NCBI GenBank assembly: GCA_037447655.1
Contig: JBBHKE010003171.1
Coordinates: 10,001 to 69,437, forward strand
Direction: 5' to 3'
DNA: 59,437 nt
Source of the DNA: Zygnema cylindricum
Lineage: Eukaryota; Streptophyta; Zygnematophyceae; Zygnematales; Zygnemataceae
The notes beneath the pieces are model-generated. The model was not told the DNA's origin. It did not search any database and worked only from the letters and a program-made list of their open reading frames with translations. Below are positions 44,466 through 55,493 of the stretch, in pieces; position 1 is the stretch's first letter; every line of letters starts with the position of its first letter. Made by a program: the position numbers and the translations under genes.

Positions 44466-46051
44466 CTAAATGTACTCTGAATTGACCCACGATTGGAGCC
44501 AAACCTCTCACAGTCTAGATTATTAACGCCATCGATTCAAACAACTTTTAAACAAGATCTGATTTTTTTGGAGGTCAATTGAAAAAAAAATGAACCAACC
44601 ACAGTTCCCAACTACAATTCCAACCAACTTGCAACTCCAATTTGTGATTTCAACAAACGTATCCAGTGTTGAATCAACCACGGAAAAATAGCATCGTACC
44701 TCTTCTAGATTCACATTACCTTTGGTAATTATTATGCAAAAAAGAAAGAAGGTCCAGACTCGAGAACTATGGTTCCACATGGGTGGACCAGCGGTACATA
44801 TCAACACTTGAAGTGACGTCAGCTATGAGGTTAAGACCGATTGAAAGATAACTTAAGGATATAATTTTGAAACTCAGATATGGGGCATGTTGCTACAGCA
44901 TCAAAATACAAAAAGATCACAAGATAGTCCACCATGGAGTTAAACTATGTAAGAAAACGTAAGAAGATTTTATCAAGAACACACGGTGGTAAACTATGTA
45001 GATTTGAGTTCAATTGTCAAATCATATTACAAGTCAAAAAGGAGATCTTTTGGTTCTCTTTCTCCAAGGAAGTTTCTATTATAAAAGCACGGTGGTAAAC
45101 CATCTAAGTACACGGGAACAAAAAAAGTAATTGGCAAAGACGAAACGAAAAATCCGAATGAGAAAGGACACAAACTAAACGGAAAAACACTGCAAAAGAA
45201 ACTAACACACATACATATTGCAAGAGTACATTGTTGGTACATTAGTGAAAAAGGACAAATGCAGATTGATCCAGAAAGCCTCTTTTGTGACAATCAGTCA
45301 CATCCATAGCTGTTGCTATCAACCCTAAATACCACTTCAAGAGTAAACAAATGGATATCAAACTGGGTTTAATTAAAAAAAAAGGTCCAAAATAGGGTAT
45401 TAAGATGGTTCACTTACAAGATTCTGAGATGATTGCGAATAGGATGACTAAGCTTTTACTTTCTCCAAAGCTTATATTTCACAGGAAAAAAAGTGGATTA
45501 ACAAAGACAGCTAGGACTGGAGGGGAGAGTATTGGAAAGTATTTCTTATCTGTCAGTAATAGCGCAGTTTGTGAGGAGGTGAGGGAGGACTTAGAAATAT
45601 TTCGAAGTTCAGTGCCTAACTTTTGGAGTAAATCAGTGTGACAGTGTACAGCAAAGTACACCGACAGTCCGTAAAGAATATACTTCAGATATACTACCGT
45701 ACAAACGCCTCTACTGTAGAGACCAACAAATACAAACTCACAGGAAAACAAAAACAAAAGCATAGCAATAAAAATAATTACCCAATAAAAAGAAGCAAAA
45801 TCATTCGAGTTTTCACTTAAAAACGAATAATTATGGAAAATAGATATATAAGAAGGGATAAATACAACAAATTACATTCGATTTGAAAACATTTGTACAT
45901 TCTTAAATAAGACTAGAAACAAAAACAAACGCCCTTATCGATTTTCTATTCAACACCTAGGATAACAACCTTAAATCAGTAATCAACTAAATTTTTATGT
46001 TTTCTGAATACTGTGCGATTCTTTTTCCATAAAAATAAAAACATTTTCCAG
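44466..46051. other. Intergenic DNA; possible upstream exons not resolved
   Basis: A plus-strand open stretch after TATTTCACAG at about 45485 has codon-like composition and a GAGGAG|GTGAGG donor near 45577. It could be an exon upstream of the candidate at 46052, but I recognise no family and do not call it. Confidence 0.3.
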
Positions 46052-46177
46052 TCATATTCCGGCTTCCGCGCTTTCTTCAACTCTTCGAAAGCTGTCAAAA
46101 AACATCGACAAGGTTTCGAAGGCTCCGGAATTACCTCCCTCGAAGCCCAAATGCAAATTCTCAACGATTCTTTGTAG
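46052..46177 (+). CDS. Candidate terminal exon, unknown protein
   Basis: After a good acceptor (AACATTTTCCAG) a 42-codon frame runs to TAG: hydrophilic, with GFRAFFNSSKAVKKHRQGFE and ending SLEAQMQILNDSL. It is more GC-rich than its flanks and lacks low complexity, which suggests a real exon. I do not recognise the family, and upstream exons are not established. Confidence 0.3.
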   Translation, partial: SYSGFRAFFNSSKAVKKHRQGFEGSGITSLEAQMQILNDSL

Positions 46178-46271
46178 GAAAGAATGTGGATAATGAGACT
46201 CTGTTTATAACAAAATTACATAAAATTCAGAACACAAGTAGAAGCTAAAAGGTGCAAAGAGAGGGAGGTAG

Positions 46272-46279
46272 GGAGAGAG

Positions 46280-46334
<55 letters not shown>
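46272..46334. repeat. (GA)n microsatellite
   Basis: GAGAGAGA run at the start of the intron that follows the WSD1-like exon on the minus strand. Confidence 0.97.
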
Positions 46335-46338
<4 letters not shown>

Positions 46339-46346
46339 AGCCTCAC

Positions 46347-46656
46347 CACTAGGCTCTTGAACCTTCGATGCCTGAGCAGCGTGTCCTTGAGCCCCTCCCT
46401 GAATCTGTCTGTCTCCAGTCTCTTCCTGCACCCCATCGCACACACTATGTGCATCAGCAGCTCCTCCTGCAAAAAACATGCGCCCCACCGGACTCACCGC
46501 CGAGTCCGCCTGCCATGCCGCCGCCGAGCCGAAGGTACGGATGGTACAGATGGTACGGGTAGGAGGCAAGGACGAGGGGGGAGAGTGAGAATGCCATGGC
46601 TTGGCCGTGGCGGTGGAGGAGGAGGTGGTAGGGGAGAGAGAGTTGGCTTTAGACAT
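46347..46656 (-). CDS. WSD1-type wax ester synthase/diacylglycerol acyltransferase, exon 1 (frameshifted)
   Basis: These enzymes esterify fatty alcohols or diacylglycerol with acyl-CoA at the ER. The minus-strand exon starts with a Ser/Thr/Pro-rich leader and reaches VSPVGRMF. In the next frame come HIVCAMGCRKRLETDRFREG and LKDTLLRHRRFKSLVV, ending at donor GTG|GTGAGG (46347). The order matches the WSD1 N-terminus (SP.GR.F, H.....MG, LLRHPRF). The two parts are out of frame by one base at a run of six T (minus strand), so either a homopolymer error or a real lesion is present. A 31-bp GT-AG 'intron' there is too short. The HHxxxD catalytic exon is not seen downstream (below 46.3 kb). The assignment rests on motif memory. 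Confidence 0.55.
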
Positions 46657-46757
46657 TTTGCTCCTCAGATTTATTTTCCTTCTCAGTTTTGTTATTCAGT
46701 TGATAGGGAGTGATCGAGGGAGTGGAGTGAGAGTGTGAGACAGAAAGAGGAATATAT

Positions 46758-47010
46758 TATTGTTCAAAAGTAAGCTTTTTTATGGTAGGCCTTTGGTAGG
46801 TGCACAAAACTTTGCACAAAACTCGCGCAACGTAGGCATACTGTGTGTGTTTGCGTCATGCACACTTTTGTACGAACGTCTGAATCTGACGTAAGATCAA
46901 AGTACAGCGCATGCCGCCGCACGAAATTTTTAAGCGAACTGACACGGCGTAGGATGACATTCCGCAGGGAAAAAAACCGGGAAAAAAAAAAGGCTGACGA
47001 GCAACCAAAC
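46758..47010. mobile_element. Left-half fragment of the CATAGTTCAAAAGTA hAT family
   Basis: 'ttcaaaagtaagc', 'tatggtaggcctttggtagg' and 'gaactgacacggcgtaggat' match the left half of the element at 29966-30628. The right half is missing. Confidence 0.7.
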
Positions 47011-47203
47011 AAAATTTATACCGTGAATGAACCACGGGAAAAAAAAAAGTAGATTACAGATCGAGCAAACCAGCCACAAACTAAAAAGTGCCAAAGAAAG
47101 GAATACAGTTAAGGCAACATCCCAACATTGCATAAAATGTAAGGAAACACTATATGCAGTTCTCTAGTTCACTGCACCGCCTATGTGCGGTTCTCAAGTT
47201 CAC

Positions 47204-47365
47204 AACACCGCCAATCGCTTTTAGCGTAGTGTCGGCTAATTCCTTTCCGGTTTCCTTTTTAAATTCGCAATTAGCATAGTTTATTCTATATTTTTCATTA
47301 CTCTAATTAGGGATATTTTCCAAGTACCGTAAAAAACGAAAATACGTTGTCTCTTAAATAGAGTG
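47204..47365. mobile_element. Family C TIR element, left part (split by Copia 2)
   Basis: Starts 'aacaccgccaatcgctttta' and follows the same order as 1500-1667. It stops at GAGTG where the Copia element begins. The remainder resumes at 53585. Confidence 0.75.
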
Positions 47366-48268
47366 TGTTGAAAAGAGGTAATTAACAGTTCATTTCTATA
47401 TTTTAGTTAGAATGTAAAAAGAGAGAAAGAGAGAATCAAAGGCACGCCATGGCGGCCGCGTCATTTAGAAGGAGGCAGAATGAGATAGAAGGTATTTTAC
47501 TATTTGTAGCGAAATATTGCCTCTGGCCGGATATGAAGCGGGATCTACGGACTACTATCTAGACCTAAGCCTTATCCATTAAGGCACTAGCGAAACGATA
47601 TACTTATTACGTTTCACGCATATTCATCTATTTATTAAACGGACTAATTTGCAGCAAACTAACGAAAATACGCATTAATCAATTCATGCATGGAAGCGAA
47701 TCGAAGCCGCATAAACACAAATGATCGAACAGCCACAATTGCAGCCGCCACCCGCAATAAACTTTTGGCGGCCTTTGGGGATAGCGTCACGCGACGCCAC
47801 GTGGCACCATACTATTGGATACCGGAGAAGATGGGAGGAGGAACCATAGCTCCCGTTTTGACAAGCGTCACTTTGAAAGCCACTTCGTACAATGGCCGTA
47901 CAATAACTACATCACCTAGTGTACCTTCTTGTACTATATAGTGTTTCTATTGGACTAGGGTTTAGTAGTAGGCAGTCGTAAGTAGGCAGACCAAGACTTA
48001 GTGAAAATTAGGTACCACTCTCTAAGAGAGCTTGTAACTATAAAGGTCATATTTGACCAGCCATAACTTACGGCTCACGGGAGCAAATTCTGTGATTCTT
48101 TTTGCGTTTGACTTAAGGGAGTCTTTTCCTCACAGAGGTGGTAGTGGTTAGAATATTTGTGTGCCTGGGTGGCGCTTATTCAGCGGGAAATTAGAAGGGG
48201 CAAATATTATCCTTGAGGCTTTACATAGGGTGCTCATTCTCAGGGTCAATAGAGACCACAAAATTGCA
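47366..48268 (+). repeat. 5' LTR of Copia 2
   Basis: 903 bp, TGTTGAAAAGAGG to ATTGCA. Closely similar to the 3' LTR and to the LTR at 54588. Confidence 0.93.
47520..47592 (-). other. tRNA-Arg-like segment inside the LTR (antisense)
   Basis: On the minus strand CTAGTGCCTTAATGGATAAG resembles the 5' half and A box of plant tRNA-Arg. The B-box position reads GCTTCATATC and is degenerate here. Better-preserved versions lie in the other LTRs. This is a tRNA relic or SINE-like module, not a working tRNA gene. Confidence 0.45.
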
Positions 48269-48283
48269 GGTTATGGGCCCACC
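48269..48283 (+). promoter_or_regulatory. Primer-binding site for half initiator tRNA-Met (Copia 2)
   Basis: GGTTATGGGCCCACC directly follows the LTR and is the complement of GGUGGGCCCAUAACC, the anticodon arm of initiator tRNA-Met. Drosophila copia is known to be primed by a 5' half of this tRNA. No site for the tRNA 3' end is present. Confidence 0.85.
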
Positions 48284-51200
48284 CTCTAGGGTGCCCATAT
48301 TTGATGGATCAGACTTTCTTATTTGGAAATGATAATGGAGGGATAACTATTTGAGAAAAACCTATGGGGCATAGTGTCGAGACAAGTTCGATGCCCACCT
48401 CCACCTAGGTGTGGAGGAACTCGTTTTTTTGGCACCTCCGCCTCTACAGTAGGTAGAACAGCTGCTACCATCACTGAGGATGAAGACAAGAAGGAGAGGT
48501 GATTGTCAAGGAAGGAGAAAAGGGAGGAGTTGCAACTCAAGTATCACCATTGCCGAAGGCGATACGGGCAGCAGCACCACCAGCAACGGCGAGAAGGGTT
48601 CAGACCGAAAGATCGGAGTATGAAAAGTGGAACTACAAAGATAAGGTTGCTAAGCTCTTAATTCTTAAAAGTGTAGCAAAGGGCATTGCCATTTCCCTTA
48701 TGCATGTCAAATCTTCATCTCATATTTGGATATCACTAGTAAACAAATATAAAAGTGGATCATTACAGTAGCAACACTTGGCAGAAAATAAGATTGCAAC
48801 TTATACTTATAAATGAGGAAACTTGAATAATTATTGCAATGATTTTAGGAGCATGATTTGGAGAGCTAGAGAGTGCAGGTAACTCATGGTCTGAGAGACA
48901 AAGAATGAACACATTAATGATGAAACTACCTAAAGAGTATGAGAATATCATTAATCGATTGCAGGACATATGAGATAGCAATTGGAAATGGGATGACACA
49001 GTGGGAATGATTTTAGTGAAAGAAAGCACCATAGAGCTTAGAAGAGGAAGTCTAAGTGTTCAAGCATTGTCTGCAGGAGCTGATTGGCGAAAGCGTGATG
49101 AGGAGAGAGATAAAGATCCCTATCGAAACTTTGGAGGAAGAGGACAAAGAGGTGGCAGATTTGATAGACAAGGGAGAGGAACTTCTCGAGGAGGATTATG
49201 TCACTTTTGCAAAAAACCGGGACACTATATGGCAGATTGTGGCAAACTTGCACATCTTCAACTAAAATATGGGCAAAGGACCTCAAGAAATGGAGGAAAG
49301 AAAAAGGATTTCCTAACTCAATCTCATTATGAGCAAGAGAACGAAAAAACCGAACAGGAAGAGGAGCTTGAGGAGCTTCTTCTTAATCCGAAAAACACTG
49401 AAAAGCATGTTGACATTCTACGGAGACAAAAGTGTGCTTTCGCAGGTAAGAGGGATCCACCAGAAGATGGGTGGATCATAGACTCAGGGGCCTCAATGCA
49501 TATGTGCAAAGATAAAAGGTAGTTCACTAAACTGAGAAAAATCCCAACAGTTGAGATACAGTACGAAGATGGTAGAGTATAAACCACAAGTCTTGTTGGA
49601 ATTGTTGACTTGAAGGTTTTAGTTGATGGAAAGGCCTCAATTATAACACTCTCAGACGTTCTTTACATTCGACAGCTTAGTAAGAACTTGGTCTGAACAG
49701 TTGTCTTAGATGAAAAGGAGTTTGAAACAAAAACTAGGAAAGGAATCTTCACAGCAAGCTTTTATAATGAGGTTTATTTCATAGCTCAGAAGGGCAGTCA
49801 GGGAATGTTCAGAATTGTTCTTTGCAATGAAAAAAGTGTTCTCCACTCGTGTGCAAGTGAGATGATGCTTTGGCACAAAAGGTTGGGGCATGTGCATCTA
49901 GATAGATTAAAGAAAATGAAGAAAAAAATAATAGTGGAGGGTATTACTTTTGAGGATGATGAGACATTTGATGATTGCGGTGGATGTGCCCAAGGGAAGA
50001 TTCATAAACTTCCATTTCCAAAGGCAACCACATTTAGGAGAGAGAAAGTATTGGATCTAATTCACACCGATGTTTGGGGACCTGCTATATATGCTTTACA
50101 TGGGGGAAAGAGGTGGATGTTAACTATCAGAGATGATTGGTCTAGATACACGAAGGTATACTTTCTCAAACATAAGTCAGAGGTATTGAGATGTTTCAAA
50201 GAGTATAAAGTATGGAGTGAAAAACTACACAAAACCTCAATAAAAGAGATAAGAAGTGATAATGGGAAAGAATACACCTCAAGGGAATTTGAAGAATATC
50301 TTAAAGAAAAAGGAATTCATCATGAGAAAATTTTTCCCTATAATCCGGAACAAAATGGAGTAGCACAAAGAGTGAATAGAACTTTAGGAGATATGTCCAG
50401 AAGTATGTTAACTGATAAGAGGATAGGGTTGCAGTTTTGGGCGGAGTCTATGAACTATGCTAATTTCATCAAAAATAGAGTTCTAACTTCAGCAAATAAG
50501 GAGGAAACTCCGTATGAGAGGTGGACAGGAAGAAAGCTTGATTTGTCTAGTTTGAGAGTGTTCGGAAGTCAAGTCTACAGTTTGGATTCCGATAAGACTA
50601 AATGGAAGTTAGAGGGGAGAGGGAAGCCAGGATATCTTGTAGGATATGATGAGAGCACAAAAGGATACCGAGTGTATGACTTGAAAAAGAAAGATATAAT
50701 TTTGGTAAAACACATAGTGGTGATGAATGAAGAGAAGTCCATTGATCCATTCAAATATAATAAGGAAGTCAAAATCAGATTTGAAACGGATCAGTTTTCT
50801 GACTTTGACTTTGAAAATGAAGAGAAGGAAGAGGGAGAAAAAGAAAAATCTGCAGATTTACCAAAGGAGAAGGAGGAAAGGACAACATCCGAGGCAACGC
50901 CACAATACGAAGTGGAAACCGATGAGGAACTTGATGAGACACCGGAATTGGAAGATAGGGAAGCTGAAAATTTCCCAAAACGAAACCCAAGGATGCCTTC
51001 CATACCGGCGTCCGATTTTGAAGGGGGAAAAGAAGTAGTAAACGACTTCAAGAAAGACAAGTAAATAACCAACTCACAAAGATGTCTCACCCAGATGAAC
51101 CTCAAACATACTTAGAGGCTATAAACACTCTAGAAAGTAGCCGGTGGATCACAGCTATAAATGAAGAAATGGCCTCTATCATGGAAGCCAATACATGGGA

Positions 51201-52662
51201 GTTGGTAGATTGTCCACCGGACCGAAAACCGATCGGATGTAAGTGGGTGTTTAAACTTAAATTAAACCCGGATAATACCATTGAGAGGTAGAAAGCTAGG
51301 ATAGTTGCAAAAGGTTATACACAGAAAGAGGGGATAGACTACGAAGAAACCTTTGCACCTGTAGTCAGATTTCCTTCTGTTAGAATCCTTTTAAGTAAAG
51401 CCGCAGTGGAGTATATGGAAATCCACCAGATGGATATTAAAACTGCCTTTTTGCACGGAGAGTTGGAAGAAGAAATTTACATAAGGCAACCGGAAGGATT
51501 CGTGGAAAGTGGGGAAGAAAACAAAGTTTGCAAACTGATAAATCAATTTATGGGCTTAAGCAAGCCGCGCGACAGTGGAATATAAATATTGACGCATTTC
51601 TGACCGGTTTGGGGTATATCAAAATTAGTTCAGATCACTCCATATATTTATTTGAGGATGAGGATGGAGTGATATTTATTGCTATTTATGTGGATGATTT
51701 TTTTATCTTAAACAAGTCCTTAGATAAAATTAACAAACTAAAACGGGATCTAAGAAGTCGCTTTGACATGAAAGATATCCACGAAGCAAAGTACATTTTG
51801 GGAATTCAAATGGAGAGAGATAGAAATAATAGGATTATAAGACTCACTCAGAAAGAAACAATTGGTAATATGCTAGAAAAATTTCAAATGGAGAAAGCAA
51901 ACGGATGTACTACTCCTATGGATTTGAAAAAAGTATGTGAGGGGAGTGAAAAGGGAGGAATATTGATCATTAATGATGAGATAGATGAGATAGAAAAAAG
52001 ATTTATGGAAAATATCCCTTATCGGCAGATTGTAGGCCATTTAATATATTTTATGAATTGTACCCGGCCGATATAGCGGCAGCCGTAGGAGTCCTCAGCA
52101 AGAGCTAAATGAACAAAGAAAGAGAGACTAGGAGGTTGCCAAAAGGGTGATGAGGTATCTGGTGGGGACAAGGGAATTGTGGTTGCATTTGGGAAGGAAG
52201 CACACTGACATCACAACCTGGAGTGATGCCACTTATGGAGATGTGCCTTTAAGGCGGTGTACGACTGGATATATGTTGCGAATTGGATCTGGTGCATGCT
52301 GTTCGAGTAGCAAGCAACAGAAAGTAGTTGCTCAGTCCACTATGGAGGCTGAATAAATGGCTTTTTGTGCTGCCACCAAAGAATTAATGTGGTTGAAATC
52401 TCTTCTTGAAGAACTTGGGTTCATGAAGAAAGGAACTCATAATGTTTTTTGTGATAATCAAGCTGCTATCTCTTTTGCAGCTAATCCAAAACATCACTTC
52501 AAAGCTAAGCATATGGATATTAGACTAAGCTTTGTTAGAGAAAAGGTTGGAAATAAAATCATTAAATTGGTTCATAAAACTGATAAAGAAATTATCGCAG
52601 ATATGATGACAAAACCAGTACCTTCCCTAAGTTTATTTATTACAGAGAAAACTGTGGATTAA
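48273..52662 (+). pseudogene. Copia 2 gag-pol, broken
   Basis: Compared with the intact copy at 55483, a missing base near 48320 breaks the frame 16 codons after the ATG. Later pieces are the CCHC knuckle and protease in 49001-49522, integrase in 49805-51064 (the catalytic Glu of the GVAER motif is Gln), and RT in 51082-51291 plus 51528-52076, where YVDD is kept. RNase H is in 52147-52662 and has a stop after the SMEAE-like site. A one-base loss near 51030 shifts the frame before RT. It is not functional. Confidence 0.93.
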
Positions 52663-52692
52663 AATTGAAAAGTGACTAAGAATTAAGAGGAG

Positions 52693-53584
52693 TGTTGAAA
52701 AGAGGTAATTAATAGTTCACTTCTATATTTTAGTTAGAATGTAAAGAGAGAGAAAGAGAGAACCAAAGGCACGCCATGGCTGCCGCGTCATTTAGAAGGA
52801 GGCAGAATGAAATAGAAGGTATTTTACTATTTGTAGCGAAATACTACCTCTAGCTAGATTTGAACCGGGGTCTACATAATACTATTCACACCTAAGCCTT
52901 ATCCATTAAGGCACTAGCGAAACGATATACATATTACGTTTCACGCATATTCATCTATTTATTAAACGGACTAATTTACAGCAGACTAACGAAAACACGC
53001 ATTAATCAATTCATGCATGGAAGCGAATCGAAGCCCTATAAATACAAATAATCGAACGGCCACAATTGCAGCCGCCACCCGCAATAAACTTTTGGTGGCC
53101 TTTGGGGATAACGTCACGCGACGCCACGTGGCACCATACTATAGGATACCGGAGAAGATGGGAGGAGGAACCATGGCTCCCGTTTTGACAAGCGTCACTT
53201 TGAAAGCCATGTCGTACAATAAGTACATCGCCAAGTGTACCTTCTTGTACTATATAGTGTTTCTATTGGACTAGGGTTTAGTAGTAGGCAGTCGTAAGTA
53301 GGCAGACCATGACTTAGTAAAATTTAGGTACCACTCTTTAAGAGAGCTTATAACTATAAAGGTCATCTTTGGCCAGCCATAACTTACTGCTCAAGGGAGA
53401 AAATTCTGTGATTCTTTTTGCGTTTGACTTAAGGGAGTCTTGTCCTCACAGGGGCGAGAGTGGTCAGAATATTTGTGTGCCTGGGTGGCGCTTATTCAGC
53501 GGGAAAGTAGAAGGGGAAAATATTATCCTATAGGCTTTACATAGGCTGCTCATTCTCTAGGTCAATAAAGACCACAGAATTGCA
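52693..53584 (+). repeat. 3' LTR of Copia 2
   Basis: 892 bp, preceded by the purine tract AATTAAGAGGAG. Ends ATTGCA at the GAGTG duplication. Confidence 0.93.
52848..52921 (-). other. tRNA-Arg-like segment in the 3' LTR (antisense)
   Basis: The minus strand reads TCGCTAGTGCCTTAATGGAT..., then CCCCGGTTCAAATC, giving recognisable A and B boxes of a pol III promoter at tRNA-like spacing. The acceptor stem is poor. Confidence 0.5.
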
Positions 53585-53840
53585 GAGTGGTGTACGGTTT
53601 GTGTCAGACTGTACATAAATGTACCTTTTTAAATTAAAAATTACAAAAAATTAGTTTTACTAACCGTGGACGCATGAGAATGTGCGTTCTAAAAAGGGAA
53701 AAAAACCATGTGGTAAAAAATCCCGTTCACACATATTCGTCTGACAACCGCGTTTCGACTGTGTGAACGTTGATTTTTGTACAATTTGTCAAATTTTTTA
53801 CATTGACCTATATTAGTGTAAGCATTTTTGCAACTGAAAT
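53585..53840. mobile_element. Family C TIR element, right part (split by Copia 2)
   Basis: Resumes at 'gtgtacgg' and carries 'ggacgcatgagaatgtgcg' and 'tttcgactgtgtgaacgt', as in 1668-1905. The right terminus is not recognisable. Confidence 0.8.
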
Positions 53841-53959
53841 TATTTTAACAGACAGTTCATAGCTTTTTCGGAAATTTTTTTTGCAGCCACAAGCAGGGTT
53901 GGTCCGTAGATTTTGGTAATATTTTTGGTTGTGTGGTATTTTTATTTTTTTATCGTCCT

Positions 53960-54354
53960 ATACTGTATGGTTGGTCAATTTGAGGCTTTATTTAGTGTGG
54001 CCCTCAAAATTGCAGATGCTAATATGACAGATTGTCCTTTCGTAAGTTGTATTATGGGCTTTTCATGTGATCTTTTAAAATCGCATACTTTGATCAGCGA
54101 CCGTCCGATCGTCCAAATTGGACTGTTTAAATAGAAAGTCCATCAAAACTCGCAAAAATATATTATTTTGTCTGATTTTTTTTCAAAATTTAGACATGTT
54201 GTTTAATTCTCTATCCATCGATGTGCAACTCAACCCTTTTCCTATTTTATTTCATTTTGCGGCCAAATACAATATGGGTCTTAATGGCATATTGTATATT
54301 TTGCGTACAATAGGCATATTGTATGGGCATACGGTCACCTACTTTTGAACTATG
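53960..54354. mobile_element. Right-half fragment of the CATAGTTCAAAAGTA hAT family
   Basis: 'caatttgaggctttatttag' through 'cacctacttttgaactatg' matches 30228-30628. The left half is absent. Confidence 0.8.
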
Positions 54355-54488
54355 GATAAAATCATAAAAGACATGGATGCCACATAATGGTACATGATAA
54401 AATACGTGGTAATCATCACAATACTACCGTATTGTACAGCACATTAATGTACAACAGATCTACAAAGTAGAAAAATGTTGGATAGAAT

Positions 54489-54587
54489 CATAGTTCAAAA
54501 GTAAGCGTTTTTATGGTAGGCCTTGGGTCGGCGCCTTTGTCGTAAGTTGTGTTATGGGCTTTTCATGTGATCATCTTAGATCGCTAC
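54489..54587. mobile_element. Internally deleted hAT-family MITE interrupted by Copia 3
   Basis: It starts CATAGTTCAAAAGTAAG, jumps from the left part to 'cgtaagttgtgttatgggct', and breaks at 'gatcgctac' where Copia 3 begins. In the intact copy that word continues 'tttcacaagcg'. Confidence 0.75.
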
Positions 54588-55478
54588 TGTTGAAAAGAGG
54601 TAATTAATAGTTCACTTCCCTATTTTAGTTTTGTTTTAAAGAAAGAGAGTGAGGATCAAAGGCGCGCCATGGCTGCCGCCATATTTAGAAAGTGGCAGTT
54701 TTTGCAGATAAGGGTATTTTGGATAAAATGATGCCTAGGTCTAGAATTGAACCTTTGACCTCTAGACCCTTTATAGCCTAACGCCTTAACCATTAAGGCG
54801 TTACGAAACGATACACGTGACGGGTTTCATAAATATATAAACATTAACGAAACAGCTAATTAACAGCAGACTAACCAAAATGAGCAATTTCTGCATGTAC
54901 GCGAATCTGAACCGTGTAAAATATGTTTTGATCGGACGGCCGGCATTAAAGCCGCCACGCGAAGTGAGCTTTTCGGCGGCATACGGATATAGCGTCACGC
55001 GGTGCCACGTGGCGCCACATTATTTGATACCGGAGAAGATGGGAGGAGGAACCATGGCTTCCGATATGACAGGTGTCACCTTGTAGACCTTGTCGTACAA
55101 TAGTTGTACAATAAGTACATCGCCCATTATACCTTCTTGTACTTTATAGTGTTCCTATTGGACTAGGGTTTAATAGTAGGTAGTCGTGAGTAGGCAGACC
55201 GAGACTTAGTAATATTTAGGTACCTCTCTCTCTAAGAGAGCTTGTAACTATAAAGGTCATCTTTGACCAGCCATAACTTACTGCTCGGGTGAGCAAATTC
55301 AGTGATTCTTTTTGCGTTTCACTCAGGGGAGTCTTGTCCTCACAAGGGTGAGATTGGTCAGAATATTTGTGTGCCTGGGCGGCGCTTATTCAGCGGGAAA
55401 GTAGAAGGGGCAAATATTATCCTAGAGGCTTTACATAGGCTGCTCATTCTGTGGGTCAATGGAGACCACAGAATTTCA
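54588..55478 (+). repeat. 5' LTR of Copia 3
   Basis: 891 bp, TGTTGAAAAGAGG to ATTTCA. Similar to the Copia 2 LTRs, with differences concentrated around 54640-54760. Confidence 0.92.
54731..54805 (-). other. tRNA-like segment in the Copia 3 LTR (antisense)
   Basis: The minus strand has CGCCTTAATGGTTAAGGCG and, about 30 bases on, AGGTTCAATTCTAG, matching A- and B-box patterns. GTCTAGAGG and CCTAGGTCTAG suggest partial stem pairing. Clearest of the three copies. Confidence 0.5.
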
Positions 55479-55493
55479 GGTTATGGGCCCACC
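55479..55493 (+). promoter_or_regulatory. Primer-binding site for half initiator tRNA-Met (Copia 3)
   Basis: GGTTATGGGCCCACC abuts the LTR. The ATG at 55483-55485 is the triplet that would pair with the tRNA anticodon CAU, and it is in frame with gag-pol. Confidence 0.88.

Larger units (their letters stand above)
47366..53584 (+). mobile_element. Ty1/Copia LTR retrotransposon 2 (defective)
   Basis: 6.2-kb element with perfect 5-bp duplications GAGTG (47361-47365 and 53585-53589), both LTRs and a half-tRNA-type primer site. It belongs to the same family as the element at 54588, but its coding region has frameshifts and stops. It is inserted inside a family C TIR element. Confidence 0.95.

Noticed and set aside
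46448-46478. A 31-bp GT-AG intron rescuing the WSD1-like frame
   Set aside because: Shorter than known plant introns, and it would remove the family-like VSPVGRMF residues.
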